Below, piece after piece: positions 7,912 through 17,561 of a stretch of 33,785 bases of DNA. Numbering within the stretch: the stretch's first letter is position 1; the number at the start of each line of letters is the position of its first letter. The DNA lies in contig CADEGR010000008.1 in NCBI GenBank assembly GCA_902826935.1, positions 1-33,785 on the forward strand. The letters run 5' to 3'. The notes beneath the pieces were generated by a model, which was given only the letters and a program-made list of their open reading frames with translations, made no database searches and was not told the DNA's origin. The stretch comes from an uncultured Alphaproteobacteria bacterium. GTDB taxonomy: Bacteria > Pseudomonadota > Alphaproteobacteria > Geminicoccales > Geminicoccaceae. The position numbers and the translations under genes were made by a program.

Positions 7912-8667
7912 ATGCACGGCACGACCTTTGGCAATGGCCTGAGACTGGGCCTGGACGGCCTGAACCTGGAGCCGCGAACCACGCCCACCAGCCAGTTCCG
8001 GCCCAGCCTGGTGCCGGGCTTGGCGACTTGGGTGTCGGCCAAGAACCCGCTCGGCAACGGCAGCCTGCCGAGCCAGGGCCAGGTGCTGACCAGCCTGGTG
8101 GATCAGTCCGGCAATGGCCGGAACTTCGCCACGCCGGAGGCGACCCCCTCGATCGAGATGGCCGGCATCAACGGCCTGCCAGCAGTCTTCTTCGACGGCA
8201 CCGAGAGCCTGAAGACCAGCGGCCTGGCCCTGGTCTCGCCCTATACCATCCTGTACGTCTCGCGCCTGGCGGGCACGATCAACAAGCGGGTGCTGGGCGG
8301 CGACGCCAATCGTCTGATCGGCTACTGGTCCGGCACCAGCCCGGCGCCGGCGGGGGACTTCGAGCATTCCCTGTTCCTGACCACCAACATCCACCTCAAT
8401 CTGCCGCCGGCGCGGCCGGCGACCACGGCGGTGCATATCTACTCGCTGGTCACCAACGGCACGGCCAAGAAGTTCCGCGACGGCCAGACCGTGATCTCCA
8501 ACACCACCAGCAACACCGATACCGGCTTCGGCGATGTCTGGCTGGGCCGCTCCGGCTTTGGCGAGCGCAGCGCCTGCTTCATCGGCGAGGTGCTGGTCTA
8601 TCGCGCCGCCCTGGACGATGCCACCATCGCCAAGGTGATCGGGTACCTGCAGACGCAGTGGCTGTAG
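7912..8667 (+). CDS. LamG/concanavalin-A-like jellyroll protein
   Basis: A 251-residue single-domain protein. It shows the stretch typical of LamG-like jellyrolls: LATWVSAKNP, LVDQSGNGRNFATP, INGLPAVFFDGTESLKTS, then YTILYVSRL, a DGQ loop, and the closing FIGEVLVYRAALDDATIAKVIGYL. Such domains bind carbohydrate or act as structural modules, often on phage tails and secreted proteins. No signal peptide or membrane segment is visible, so export would need another route. I chose ATG 7912 because GGGAGA lies about 8 bases before it; an in-frame ATG at 7885 has no RBS. It is preceded by an isolated promoter/palindrome and flanked by repeats, which may mean recent acquisition. Ligand and role are unknown. 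Confidence 0.75.
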   Translation: MHGTTFGNGLRLGLDGLNLEPRTTPTSQFRPSLVPGLATWVSAKNPLGNGSLPSQGQVLTSLVDQSGNGRNFATPEATPSIEMAGINGLPAVFFDGTESLKTSGLALVSPYTILYVSRLAGTINKRVLGGDANRLIGYWSGTSPAPAGDFEHSLFLTTNIHLNLPPARPATTAVHIYSLVTNGTAKKFRDGQTVISNTTSNTDTGFGDVWLGRSGFGERSACFIGEVLVYRAALDDATIAKVIGYLQTQWL

Positions 8668-8735
8668 CGCTGCTGGCCCCGCCCGCCGGCATCGGCTAGA
8701 TTAGTCTCTGCCCTGGACCGTGCCGAGACTGCCGG

Positions 8736-9812
8736 ATGCGCAAGATCATCCATATCGACATGGATGCCTTCTACGCATCGGTCGAGCAGCGCGACGATCC
8801 GAGCCTGGCGGGCCGGCCGGTCGCGGTCGGCGGCGGCGGGCCGCGCGGGGTGGTGGCGGCGGCCAGCTATGAGGCGCGGGCGTTCGGCGTGCGTTCTGCC
8901 ATGCCCGGCTTCAAGGCGCGCCGCCTATGCCCCGAGCTGATCTTCGTGCGCGCCCGCTTCGAGGCCTACAAGGAGGCGAGCCGCCAGATCCGGGCGATCT
9001 TCCACAGCTACGCCGATCTGGTCGAGCCCTTGTCCCTGGACGAAGCCTTCCTCGACGTCACCGAGCCCAAGCAAGGCGGGCCCCTGGCGACCGACATCGC
9101 CAAGGCGATCAAGGCCGAGATCCGCGCCACGACCGGCCTCACCGCCTCAGCCGGCGTGTCCTTCAACAAGTTCCTCGCCAAGATCGCCTCGGCGCTGCGC
9201 AAGCCGGACGGCCTGTCGGTGATCCGGCCGGACCAGGCGGCGGGCTTCATCGACGCCTTGCCGATCGAGCGCTTCTTCGGCATCGGCCCCGCGACCGCGC
9301 GTCGGATGCACGCGCAGGGCATTCTGACTGGCGCCGATCTGCGCCGGCGCAGCGAGGCGGAGCTGGTCCGCAGCTTCGGCAGGTCGGGCGCGTTCTACCA
9401 TCGCATGGTGCGGGGTGAGGATGGCCGTGAAGTCCGCCCGGACCGGCCGAGCAAGTCGATCGGGGCGGAGCGGACCTTCGAGAGCAACGTCGCGGCGGTG
9501 CCGGCCATGCTGGAACGCCTGCGCCCGATCGCGATCAAGGTCGCCGAGCGCATGGCGACGGGCGCGAGCTTCGGCCGCACCGTGACGCTCAAGATCAAGC
9601 ACCATGATTTCACGATCAACACCCGCCAGACCACCCGGCCCTGGCCGGTCCAGGATGCGACGGAGCTGCTGGATGTCGCCGATTGGCTGCTGCGCCATCC
9701 GGCGCCGCCGGCACGTGCGGTGCGGCTGCTCGGCTTGTCGGTCTCGAACTTCGCACGCGCGCCCGGTGGCCAGCTGACCCTCGGCTTGGAGCCGCCGGCC
9801 GGGCGCCGCTAG
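8736..9812 (+). CDS. dinB: DNA polymerase IV (Y-family translesion polymerase)
   Basis: A full-length 358-residue Y-family polymerase that copies past lesions such as N2-dG adducts. The palm motif HIDMDAFYASVE (D8) and SLDEAFLDV (D102, E103) give the metal-binding triad. GVSFNKFLAKIAS and the helix-hairpin-helix segment FFGIGPATARRMHAQGI match DinB. The little-finger domain ends with GQLTLGLEP, a variant of the C-terminal beta-clamp-binding motif. I see no obvious LexA box in the 68-bp upstream gap. Its stop overlaps by 4 bp the end of the convergent small gene. Confidence 0.97.
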   Translation: MRKIIHIDMDAFYASVEQRDDPSLAGRPVAVGGGGPRGVVAAASYEARAFGVRSAMPGFKARRLCPELIFVRARFEAYKEASRQIRAIFHSYADLVEPLSLDEAFLDVTEPKQGGPLATDIAKAIKAEIRATTGLTASAGVSFNKFLAKIASALRKPDGLSVIRPDQAAGFIDALPIERFFGIGPATARRMHAQGILTGADLRRRSEAELVRSFGRSGAFYHRMVRGEDGREVRPDRPSKSIGAERTFESNVAAVPAMLERLRPIAIKVAERMATGASFGRTVTLKIKHHDFTINTRQTTRPWPVQDATELLDVADWLLRHPAPPARAVRLLGLSVSNFARAPGGQLTLGLEPPAGRR

Positions 9813-10033
9813 CCGGCCCTGGCCGGGGCGGCTTCGACGATCGACCAGCCGCGCTCTGCGCACATCTCGTCGAGCGGCTGGTCCCAAGGCTCGCTCAGGC
9901 CGTCGGCCAGGACGCGGCTCAGGCCCAGGCGGCCGTCGGGCAGCATGCGCAGCTCGACATAGTGCAATGGCGGCCAGTCACGTCGCCGCACCCGCCAACC
10001 CAATTGCACCGCCAATTCGATCCACATGGTCAC
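9809..10033 (-). CDS. Small hypothetical protein (74 aa)
   Basis: A 74-residue protein beginning MTMWIELAVQLGW, with W/R-rich content and no membrane segment or signal peptide. I do not recognise the family. The start is GTG at 10033 with a strong AAGGAG seven bases upstream; an ATG two codons later is the alternative. The good RBS, plausible amino-acid use and tail-to-tail packing against dinB (4-bp overlap) support a real gene. The upstream region shared with the secreted protein at 10270 is AT-richer than its surroundings, as expected for divergent promoters. Confidence 0.65.
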   Translation of the reverse strand: MTMWIELAVQLGWRVRRRDWPPLHYVELRMLPDGRLGLSRVLADGLSEPWDQPLDEMCAERGWSIVEAAPARAG

Positions 10034-10197
10034 GGGCTGTCTCCTTCATTAAAGGAAACAAAGTACCGATTCGTTCGTTCCCTGATTTAATTTGCCGAAC
10101 CGGCGCTGGAATGTTGGGCGCGAAACGGCTTGACATTGCCGGCTAGCTCGGGATTTTCGAACCTTGGTGCAATCTTGTGAATGTCCCGATCAGGCGG

Positions 10198-10219
10198 GCG
10201 CCGCTGAGCTGAGCGGCGC
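10198..10219 (+). repeat. Perfect hairpin in the leader of the secreted protein gene
   Basis: GCGCCGCT, a six-base loop GAGCTG, then AGCGGCGC: eight G/C-rich pairs ending 50 bp before the GTG at 10270. It lacks a U-tract. It could be a 5'-UTR stability element or a terminator for upstream transcription. Confidence 0.45.
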
Positions 10220-10269
10220 TCGACGACTCTAATTGCTGGTCGGATTTCAGCTGAAGGAGGCAGGCTCCC

Positions 10270-10647
10270 GTGCGTTTCGCTCCGCTTCTTGCCGCCCTGG
10301 CCACGCTCGCGCTCGCTGGCACCGCCGCGGCCGGCACGCCCGCCGTCACCGCGGCCAAGATCAAGAAGGATGCCCGCGAGGTCACCGGCATCTACCAGAT
10401 CACGGTCACGGTGCAGCATCAGGACACCGGCTGGGACAATTACGTCGACGCCTGGCAGATCGTGGCCCCGGATGGCGATATCCTGGGCACGCGGATCATC
10501 TTCGAGCCGCGGCTCGACAAGACCACCCATGTGACCGGCCTGGCCGGCGTGGTCATTCCTGAGGAAATCAAGGAAGTGACGATCCGCGCCCACAATGTGG
10601 CCGAAGGCTACAGCGGCCAGCCCCTCACGGTGCGCGTGCCGCATTGA
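10270..10647 (+). CDS. Small secreted protein of unknown function
   Basis: A 125-residue protein with a Sec signal peptide (residues 1 to about 21: MRFAP, a Leu/Ala core, then GTAAAG). The mature part is a small beta-rich domain with DTGWDNYVDAWQIVAPDG, LGTRIIFEPRLDKTTHVTGL and a late IRAHNVAEG. I associate this pattern with an uncharacterised periplasmic family found in alphaproteobacteria and cyanobacteria, but cannot name a function. Translation starts at GTG with AGGAGG eight bases upstream, an unusually perfect Shine-Dalgarno for this window. A long convergent hairpin follows the stop. Confidence 0.8.
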   Translation: MRFAPLLAALATLALAGTAAAGTPAVTAAKIKKDAREVTGIYQITVTVQHQDTGWDNYVDAWQIVAPDGDILGTRIIFEPRLDKTTHVTGLAGVVIPEEIKEVTIRAHNVAEGYSGQPLTVRVPH

Positions 10648-10653
10648 TCCTGC

Positions 10654-10687
10654 CGGCACCGACGCGCCAGGCAGCGCGCCGGTGCCG
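10654..10687. terminator. Bidirectional terminator hairpin candidate
   Basis: CGGCACCG pairs with CGGTGCCG (8 bp). After one A/C mismatch CGCGC pairs with GCGCG (5 bp) around the loop CAGGCA. It lies between two convergent stops (10647 and 10708), where a shared terminator is expected. There is no U-run on either side. Confidence 0.55.
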
Positions 10688-10707
10688 AGCCGGGCGCCAT
10701 CCGGCGC

Positions 10708-11004
10708 TCAGATCAACCGTTCATGGTTGAAGAACGCCTTGCGCCAGCGGATCACCTCGATCCCGGCGAACAGGCCGGCTTGGGTGAACGGATCATTCTG
10801 GATGAAGGCCTCCGCCTCGGCCCGATCGTCGGTATCGAGGATGATGACGCCGCCATAGCCGCCCTGCCCGGCTTCGTCGGTCAGGCCGCCCGCCGCCAGC
10901 AGCCGCGCCTTGTTGCGCTCCAGATAATCGAGGTGCACCATGCGGTGCTGGTTGCGCAGCTCAAGATGGCCGGGCTTGTCGCGCGTGATAATGACATAAG
11001 GCAT
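10708..11004 (-). CDS. YciI-family protein
   Basis: A 98-residue protein of the YciI/DGPF fold (dimeric alpha-beta ferredoxin-like). It shows the family pattern: MPYVIITRDKPGHLELRNQHRMVHLDYL at the N-terminus (with the conserved His and R-x-x-H-x-x-Y/L), GGVIILDTDDRAEAEAFIQNDPFTQAGLF in the middle, and a W/F-containing end. The conserved NDPF block is clear. The biochemical role of most family members is unknown; some act as small hydrolases or chlorinating/dehydrochlorinating enzymes. ATG 11004 is preceded by GGAGAC. A frame extending to 11793 overlaps the next gene on the other strand and is spurious. Confidence 0.9.
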   Translation of the reverse strand: MPYVIITRDKPGHLELRNQHRMVHLDYLERNKARLLAAGGLTDEAGQGGYGGVIILDTDDRAEAEAFIQNDPFTQAGLFAGIEVIRWRKAFFNHERLI

Positions 11005-11115
11005 GGTCGTCTCCAGACTTGCGGCTGCCAGCCAGCATAGCGGGCGACCGGCCGGCTGTCGCGGCAGCGCCGGCGGGATCTTGCGGTCAATGGTCAGCAG
11101 AGGTTGGGGGAGGGC

Positions 11116-11673
11116 ATGATTCGGCTGATCGGCTATGCCATCGTCTCGGCCGACGGGCTGATCGCCGATGCCCAGGGCGCCATGCCGGCGACGCTGCGCT
11201 TCGATGCCGACTGGCTGTATTTCCAGGATGCGCTCCGGGTCGCCGATCTGGTCCTGCTCGGCCGGCGGACCCATGAGGCCGCTCCCAATCCGCGCCGGCT
11301 GCGCCGGCTGGTGGTTTCCCGCCAGGTGACCGGCCTGACCCAGCAGGACGAGGTCACCCATGTCTGGAACCCGGCGCAGCGCCAGCTGGCGGACGTCCTC
11401 GCGGAGCTGCTGGGGCAGGATGGCACGGTCGCGGTCGCCGGCGGCACGGCGGTCTACGACCTGGCGCGCGCCGGGCCGGGCTACCACGCCTTCCATCTGA
11501 GCATCGCGCACCAGGTGGTGATCGGCGCCGGCCGGCCGCTGTTCAGCGATCTGGCCGATCTCGAGGCGATCCATCTCGATCTGGTCCGGCGCGGCCTCAG
11601 CCGGGTCCAGCGCTCCTGGCTGGACCGGGCGGCGGCGCTGGAGCTGGTGGTCTATGAGCGGCCGGCGCGCTGA
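11116..11673 (+). CDS. DHFR/RibD-like reductase family protein
   Basis: A 185-residue protein with the fold of the RibD C-terminal/dihydrofolate-reductase family. It opens with MIRLIGYAIVSADGLIAD (the usual beta strand plus SxDG), then ADLVLLGRRTHEA with LGRxT, then RLVVSRQ, and TVAVAGGTAVYDL, the VxGG dinucleotide-binding turn. The late HLSIAHQVVIGAGRPLFSDL matches the strand carrying the P-L-F element. Such proteins reduce NADPH-dependent folate or deazaflavin-like substrates; the exact substrate is unknown. ATG 11116 follows GGGGGAGGG and is better than the TTG at 11104. Divergent from the YciI gene. Confidence 0.8.
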   Translation: MIRLIGYAIVSADGLIADAQGAMPATLRFDADWLYFQDALRVADLVLLGRRTHEAAPNPRRLRRLVVSRQVTGLTQQDEVTHVWNPAQRQLADVLAELLGQDGTVAVAGGTAVYDLARAGPGYHAFHLSIAHQVVIGAGRPLFSDLADLEAIHLDLVRRGLSRVQRSWLDRAAALELVVYERPAR

Positions 11674-11809
11674 GCCCGGCTTGGTCGGCCTGCCGTCGGC
11701 CGCGCAAATGGGCTGGCTGGATCGGGCTTGCGGCGCCCTAACCGATGGCCTAGCTTGGGATTTATCCGCGTCAGCAATAGTGAAAACAACCAAAGAGCGC
11801 CCCGTCTAG

Positions 11810-12724
11810 ATGCCATACTTCGTGCAGCAGCTGATCAACGGGCTGACACTTGGCGCCATGTATGGGCTGATCGCGATCGGCTACAGCATGGTCTACGGCA
11901 TCATCGGCATGATCAATTTCGCCCATGGCGAAATCTACATGATCGGGGCCTTCTTGACCGTGATCTGCTTCAGCCTGCTGGGCATGGTCGGAGTCACCTG
12001 GGTGCCGTTGTCGCTGGTCATGGTGCTCCTGGTCGCGATGGCCTGCACCGCGGCCTATGGCTGGACCGTCGAGCGGATCGCTTACCGGCCGCTGCGCGGC
12101 TCGTTCCGCCTGGCCCCGCTGATCTCGGCGATCGGCATGTCGATCTTCCTGCAGAACTATGTCCAGCTGACCCAGGGCGCCACCAACAAGGCCTTGCCGC
12201 CGGTCGTGATCGGCGGCTTCGTGTTCGGCGACGCCAGCGGCTTCACGATCACCATCAGCTACATCCAGATCTTCATGATCCTGCTGACCGTGGTCTTGAT
12301 GATCGGCTTCTCCTACCTGATCGCCAGCACGCCGCTCGGCCGGGCGCAGCGGGCTTGCCAGCAGGACCTGGTCATGGCGGGCCTGTGCGGCGTCAATGTC
12401 GATCGCACCATCTCCTTGACCTTCGTGATGGGCGCGGCCCTGGCCGCGGTCGCCGGCATGATGGCGACCCTCTATTACGGCGTGATCGACTTCTATATCG
12501 GCTTCGTCGCCGGGGTGAAGGCATTCACCGCCGCGGTCCTGGGCGGCATCGGCTCGATCCCGGGCGCCATGCTGGGCGGCCTGGCGCTGGGCTTGGTCGA
12601 GGCCTTCTGGTCCGGCTATTTCGCGACCGGCTACAAGGACGTGGCCGCGTTCGGAATCCTGGTGCTGGTCCTGATCTTCCTGCCGACCGGCCTGCTCGGC
12701 AAGCCCGAGGTCGAGAAGGTCTAG
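11810..12724 (+). CDS. livH: Branched-chain amino-acid ABC transporter permease LivH
   Basis: A 304-residue inner-membrane permease with about eight hydrophobic segments. It begins FVQQLINGLTLGAMYGLIAIGYSMVYGIIGMINFAHGEIYMIGAF, the LivH hallmark, and has the cytoplasmic GVKAFTAAVLGGIGSIPGAMLGGLALGL coupling region. First gene of livHMGF; it pairs with LivM to form the translocation pore. The 136-bp upstream gap has no strong RBS and a TTGGGA-17-TAGTGA pair that is only a weak promoter match. No periplasmic binding-protein gene precedes it, so the substrate-binding protein must be encoded elsewhere. Confidence 0.95.
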   Translation: MPYFVQQLINGLTLGAMYGLIAIGYSMVYGIIGMINFAHGEIYMIGAFLTVICFSLLGMVGVTWVPLSLVMVLLVAMACTAAYGWTVERIAYRPLRGSFRLAPLISAIGMSIFLQNYVQLTQGATNKALPPVVIGGFVFGDASGFTITISYIQIFMILLTVVLMIGFSYLIASTPLGRAQRACQQDLVMAGLCGVNVDRTISLTFVMGAALAAVAGMMATLYYGVIDFYIGFVAGVKAFTAAVLGGIGSIPGAMLGGLALGLVEAFWSGYFATGYKDVAAFGILVLVLIFLPTGLLGKPEVEKV

Positions 12725-12727
12725 GCC

Positions 12728-14043
<1,316 letters not shown>

Positions 14044-14047
<4 letters not shown>

Positions 14048-14886
14048 CGGCGCTGCTCGAGGTGCTGCATCTGACCATGCGCTTTGGCGGCCTGGTCGCG
14101 ATCGACGATCTGTCCTTCACCGCCCATGACCGCGAGATCACGGCGATCATCGGCCCGAACGGGGCCGGCAAGACCACCGTCTTCAACTGCCTGACCGGCT
14201 TCTACAAGCCGACCGTCGGCCAGCTGACCTTCCATGGCCGGGGCCAGCCCTTGCTGCTCGAGCGGATCGACGGCTTTCGGATCGCCCGCGCCGGGGTCGC
14301 CCGGACCTTCCAGAACATCCGGCTGTTCGGCCAGATGAGCGTGCTCGAGAACCTGATCGTGGCGCAGCACAACGCCTTGATGCGCGCCTCCGGCTACACG
14401 CTGCTCGGCGTGCTCGGCCACCCCGGCTACCGCAAGGCCGAGAAGGCCGCAATCGAGCTCGCCAGGCATTGGCTGGACCGGATCGAGCTGACCGACCGGG
14501 CCGATTGGAACGCCGAGAACCTGCCCTATGGCCAGCAGCGCCGCCTCGAGATCGCGCGCGCCATGTGCATGGAGCCGAAGCTGCTGTGCCTGGACGAGCC
14601 GGCGGCTGGGCTAAACCCCCGCGAGACCGCGCAGCTGGGCGACCTGCTGCGCACGATCCGTGACGACAGCGGCATCGGCATCCTGTTGATCGAGCACGAC
14701 ATGGGCGTGGTCATGGGCATCTCGGACCACATCGTGGTGCTCGATTACGGCCGCAAGATCGCGGATGGCAAGCCGGACGAGGTGCGGCGGGACCCGAACG
14801 TGATCAAGGCCTATCTCGGCGAGCCCGAGGAGGCGCCGCTGCCGACGCCAGTCAAGGCCGACCTGGCCGAGGAAGGCCGCTTGTGA
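14044..14886 (+). CDS. livG: Branched-chain amino-acid ABC transporter ATPase LivG
   Basis: A 280-residue cytosolic ATPase. Walker A is GPNGAGKT (residues 37-44), the Q-loop region is VARTFQNIRLF, the signature is LPYGQQRRLEIARAM, and Walker B is LLCLDEPAAGLNPRE. The switch His is in LLIEHDMGVVM. YGQQRR replaces the more usual SGGxQ, as is normal for LivG. It carries the longer insertion typical of LivG relative to LivF and a short Pro/Glu-rich tail. Energises LivHM together with LivF. Confidence 0.96.
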
Positions 14887-15596
14887 TGCTGCAGCTGGCC
14901 GGCGTCCACAGCCATTACGGCAAGATCGAGGCGCTGCGCGGCGTTTCGATCGAGGTGGCGCAAGGCGAGATCGTGACGATCATCGGCGCCAATGGCGCCG
15001 GCAAGTCGACCCTCCTGATGACCATCAGCGGCCGGCCCAAGGCCAGCGCCGGCGAGATCCGCTTCGATGGCCAGCGGCTGAATGGGCTCGAGCCCTACGA
15101 CATCGTCGGCAAGGGCATCGCCCAGGCGCCCGAGGGCCGGCGCATCTTCCCGTCGATGAGCGTGCTCGAGAACCTGCAGATGGGTGCGGTGCCGACCGGC
15201 GGGCGCTATTTCGCCGAAGATGTCGAGAAGGTGTTCCAGCGCTTTCCGCGTCTGCGCGAGCGGCAGAATCAGCGCGGCGGCACCCTGTCGGGCGGCGAGC
15301 AGCAGATGCTGTGCATCGGCCGGGCGCTGATGGCGCGACCACGCCTGCTGCTCCTGGACGAGCCCTCCCTGGGCTTGGCGCCCTTGCTGGTCAAGCAGAT
15401 CTTCGATGCGATCGTCGAGATCAACCAGGAGCAGGGGCTGACCATCCTTCTGGTCGAGCAGAACGCCTATCAGGCGCTCAAGATCGCCCATCGCGGCTAC
15501 GTGCTGGCGACCGGCCACGTGGTGATGCAGGGCACTGGCGCCGAGCTCCTGGCCAATCCGGAGATCCGGGCGGCCTATCTCGAGGGCGGCCATTGA
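14883..15596 (+). CDS. livF: Branched-chain amino-acid ABC transporter ATPase LivF
   Basis: A 237-residue ATPase. Walker A is GANGAGKS (residues 35-42), APEGRRIFPSMSVLENL is a LivF hallmark, the ABC signature is LSGGEQQMLCIGRAL, Walker B is LLLLDEPSLGLAP, and the switch region is ILLVEQN. The start is GTG 14883, overlapping the livG stop by four bases, or ATG 14886. GGAAGG inside the end of livG serves either one. Coupled translation with livG is likely. Confidence 0.96.
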   Translation: MMLQLAGVHSHYGKIEALRGVSIEVAQGEIVTIIGANGAGKSTLLMTISGRPKASAGEIRFDGQRLNGLEPYDIVGKGIAQAPEGRRIFPSMSVLENLQMGAVPTGGRYFAEDVEKVFQRFPRLRERQNQRGGTLSGGEQQMLCIGRALMARPRLLLLDEPSLGLAPLLVKQIFDAIVEINQEQGLTILLVEQNAYQALKIAHRGYVLATGHVVMQGTGAELLANPEIRAAYLEGGH

Positions 15597-15609
15597 GGCG
15601 GCGGGGCGG

Positions 15610-15948
15610 GTGATGGGCGGCAGCTCGATCGGCGTCTTTCTGGGCCTGACCGTGGTCCTGGCGGGCGGGGCCGCGATCCTGGCCGGCCAGGCGATCGCCG
15701 ATCATTGGCGGTCTTTCTGGCAGGTGCTCGGCACCGCCTTCGGCCTCGCCTTGTTCAACCGCTTCCTGGTCTACGCCCTGTTCGACGGGCCGCTGCTCGA
15801 TGTGGGCGCCTTTCTGGTCGAATATGTCGTGATCGCAATTCTTGGCCTGATCGCCTATCGGATCACGGCGGTGCGCAAGATGATCAGCCAATATCCCTGG
15901 CGCTATGAGCGCACCTCGCTCTGGAGCTACCGGGACAAGCAGTCCTAG
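15610..15948 (+). CDS. DUF6867-like small membrane protein, liv-operon companion
   Basis: A 112-residue protein with three hydrophobic helices (about residues 7-26, 37-56 and 64-83) and a cytoplasmic basic/aromatic tail (QYPWRYERTSLWSYRDKQS). It follows livF after 13 bp in the same direction and resembles the DUF6867 proteins that commonly sit behind liv genes in alphaproteobacteria. The position suggests an accessory or regulatory subunit of the Liv transporter, but no function is established as far as I know. The start is GTG 15610 or ATG 15613. Confidence 0.8.
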   Translation: MMGGSSIGVFLGLTVVLAGGAAILAGQAIADHWRSFWQVLGTAFGLALFNRFLVYALFDGPLLDVGAFLVEYVVIAILGLIAYRITAVRKMISQYPWRYERTSLWSYRDKQS

Positions 15949-15958
15949 GCTTGGCCCC

Positions 15959-15976
15959 GCCGGCGCCCGCGCCGGC
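15959..15976 (+). terminator. Hairpin after the liv operon, possible terminator
   Basis: GCCGGCG, CCCG loop, CGCCGGC: a perfect seven-pair G/C stem starting 11 bp after the stop at 15948. There is no U-tract, so it would be an atypical intrinsic terminator or a 3'-end stabiliser. Confidence 0.4.
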
Positions 15977-16041
15977 CGCTCCCGTTAACCGATCCTTGTT
16001 GTCCGGCCGCCATAATGCGGCGGGAACGAGGAAACGCCGCA

Positions 16042-16821
16042 ATGAAATCCCTTCGCCGCGCCGTCTGGGCGCTGCTGGCGCTGTTGCCATGGACGCCCGC
16101 CATGGCCGCCGGGCTGATCGCCGACGACTATGGCGCGGTCAAGCGTGCGCTCTACCGTGACGTGTTCGCCGACCAGGCCCGAACCCTCTATTGCGGTTGC
16201 GCCTACGACGCCGCACGCCGGCCCGATCTCGCCAGCTGCGGCTATCAGCCCGGGCGGGATCTCGCCCGCGCCCGACGGGTCGAGGTCGAGCATGTCGTGC
16301 CGGCAGCCTGGCTGGGCCAGGGCCACGCCTGCTGGCACGAAAAGCTGTGCCGCAACAGCCAGGGCCGTGCCATCAAGGGCCGCCAATGCTGCCTCCAGAT
16401 CGACGCCGCCTTCCGCCGCGCCTATCAGGACCTGCACAATCTCTGGCCCGCGATCGGTGAGGTGAATGCTGCCCGGCGCGACTATCGCTTCGGCGAGCTG
16501 CCGGGCGAGCTGCGCGCCTATGGCCGCTGCGACGTCGAGATCGACCCGGCCCGCGCCATGATTGAGCCGCGGCCGGCGATCCGCGGCGACATCGCCCGCG
16601 TCCATTTCTACATGGCGGCGACCTATCGGCTGACCTTGGCCGAACCGCTGCGGCGGCTGCTGGACGAATGGGCGGCGGGCGATCCGGTCGACGACGCGGA
16701 GCGGACGCGCAACCAGCGGATCGTGCGGCTGCAGGGCCGGGGCAATCCCTTCATCGACGGGCGAGCTGGCTCGACCCAGCCGTTGGCTGCATCCAATGCG
16801 GGGCCACGAGCGTATCCTTAG
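16042..16821 (+). CDS. Secreted endonuclease I (EndA/NucM-like)
   Basis: A 259-residue exported nuclease. Residues 1 to about 22 (MKSLRRAVWALLALLPWTPAMAA) are a Sec signal peptide. The His-Me-finger region is RVEVEHVVPAAWLGQ, where the conserved His acts as general base. DLHNLWPAIGEVNAARRDYRFGEL carries the conserved N (metal ligand) block typical of endonuclease I. Cysteines in CGCAYDA, ASCGYQP, HACWHEKLC and QCCLQ probably form the disulfides seen in periplasmic family members. DIARVHFYMAATYRLTL and ERTRNQRIVRLQGRGNPFIDG complete the domain. ATG 16042 has GAGGAAA upstream. It degrades DNA non-specifically in the periplasm or outside the cell. Confidence 0.92.
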   Translation: MKSLRRAVWALLALLPWTPAMAAGLIADDYGAVKRALYRDVFADQARTLYCGCAYDAARRPDLASCGYQPGRDLARARRVEVEHVVPAAWLGQGHACWHEKLCRNSQGRAIKGRQCCLQIDAAFRRAYQDLHNLWPAIGEVNAARRDYRFGELPGELRAYGRCDVEIDPARAMIEPRPAIRGDIARVHFYMAATYRLTLAEPLRRLLDEWAAGDPVDDAERTRNQRIVRLQGRGNPFIDGRAGSTQPLAASNAGPRAYP

Positions 16822-16850
16822 GCTGAACCCGATCGGCCAGGATCGGCCGC

Positions 16851-17552
16851 ATGCGTCTTCGTCCACTGCTCGCTGCGTCGATGGTGCTGCCGCTTGCCGG
16901 CGCGGCGCTGGCGGCCCTGGCCACGCCGGCAGTCGATCCGGCGCTCGCGGCGCAGGGCTGGCAGGAGCTGGCCTTCGACGGCAAGCCCGCCAACCGCTAC
17001 CGCGCCGGCCCGGACGGCGCCATCGAGGTGGCGGCGGATCGCAGCGTCTCGCTGCTGCAAAAGCCGGTCCAGGTCGATCTGGCGGAGCAGCCGCGGCTGC
17101 ATTGGCGCTGGCGGGTGGATCAGGCGGTGCCGGCCACGGATCTGGCGGTCAAAGGCTCGGACGACCGCTCGCTGGCGCTCTACGTGGCGTTTCCCTTCGT
17201 GCCTGAGCAGGCGAGCTGGTGGGAGCGGGTCAAGCGCCGGATGGTCGAGACCGTCGCCGGCCAGGACGCGCCGGGCCGCGTGCTGAACTATGTCTGGGGC
17301 GGCCAAGGTGCGGCGGGCCAGGTGATCGTCAGCCCCTATTACGGCCGTGCCGGCATGATGAAGATCCTGCGCCCGGCCGCCAGCCCGAGCGGCGTCTGGT
17401 TCGAGGAGAGCGTCGATCTCGTCGCCGACTATCGCGCTGCCTTCGGCAGCGAGCCGCCCGATCCGGTCAACCTCGCCGTGAGCGCGGACGCCGACGATAC
17501 AGGCAGCCAGATCCGGGCCGAGGTGGCGGGGCTCAGGTTCGCCGGACAGTAG
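16851..17552 (+). CDS. DUF3047 exported protein
   Basis: A 233-residue protein with an N-terminal signal sequence (MRLRPLLAASMVLPLAGAALAALA). The body matches DUF3047: GWQELAFDGKPANRYRAGPDGAIEVAADRSVSLL, PRLHWRWRVD, DDRSLALYVAF, RVLNYVWGG, and the late DLVADYRAAFG and SADADDTGS. The function of the family is unknown; the fold is probably a beta-sandwich in the periplasm. It follows the EndA-like gene by 29 bp on the same strand, so the two may share a transcript of exported proteins. Confidence 0.85.
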   Translation: MRLRPLLAASMVLPLAGAALAALATPAVDPALAAQGWQELAFDGKPANRYRAGPDGAIEVAADRSVSLLQKPVQVDLAEQPRLHWRWRVDQAVPATDLAVKGSDDRSLALYVAFPFVPEQASWWERVKRRMVETVAGQDAPGRVLNYVWGGQGAAGQVIVSPYYGRAGMMKILRPAASPSGVWFEESVDLVADYRAAFGSEPPDPVNLAVSADADDTGSQIRAEVAGLRFAGQ

Positions 17553-17561
17553 GTGACAGAA

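Noticed and set aside
10132-10160. TTGACA near 10132 as a promoter for the secreted protein gene
   Set aside because: The -35 is perfect, but at 17 bp spacing the next hexamer is ATTTTC, which is a poor -10, so I do not call it.
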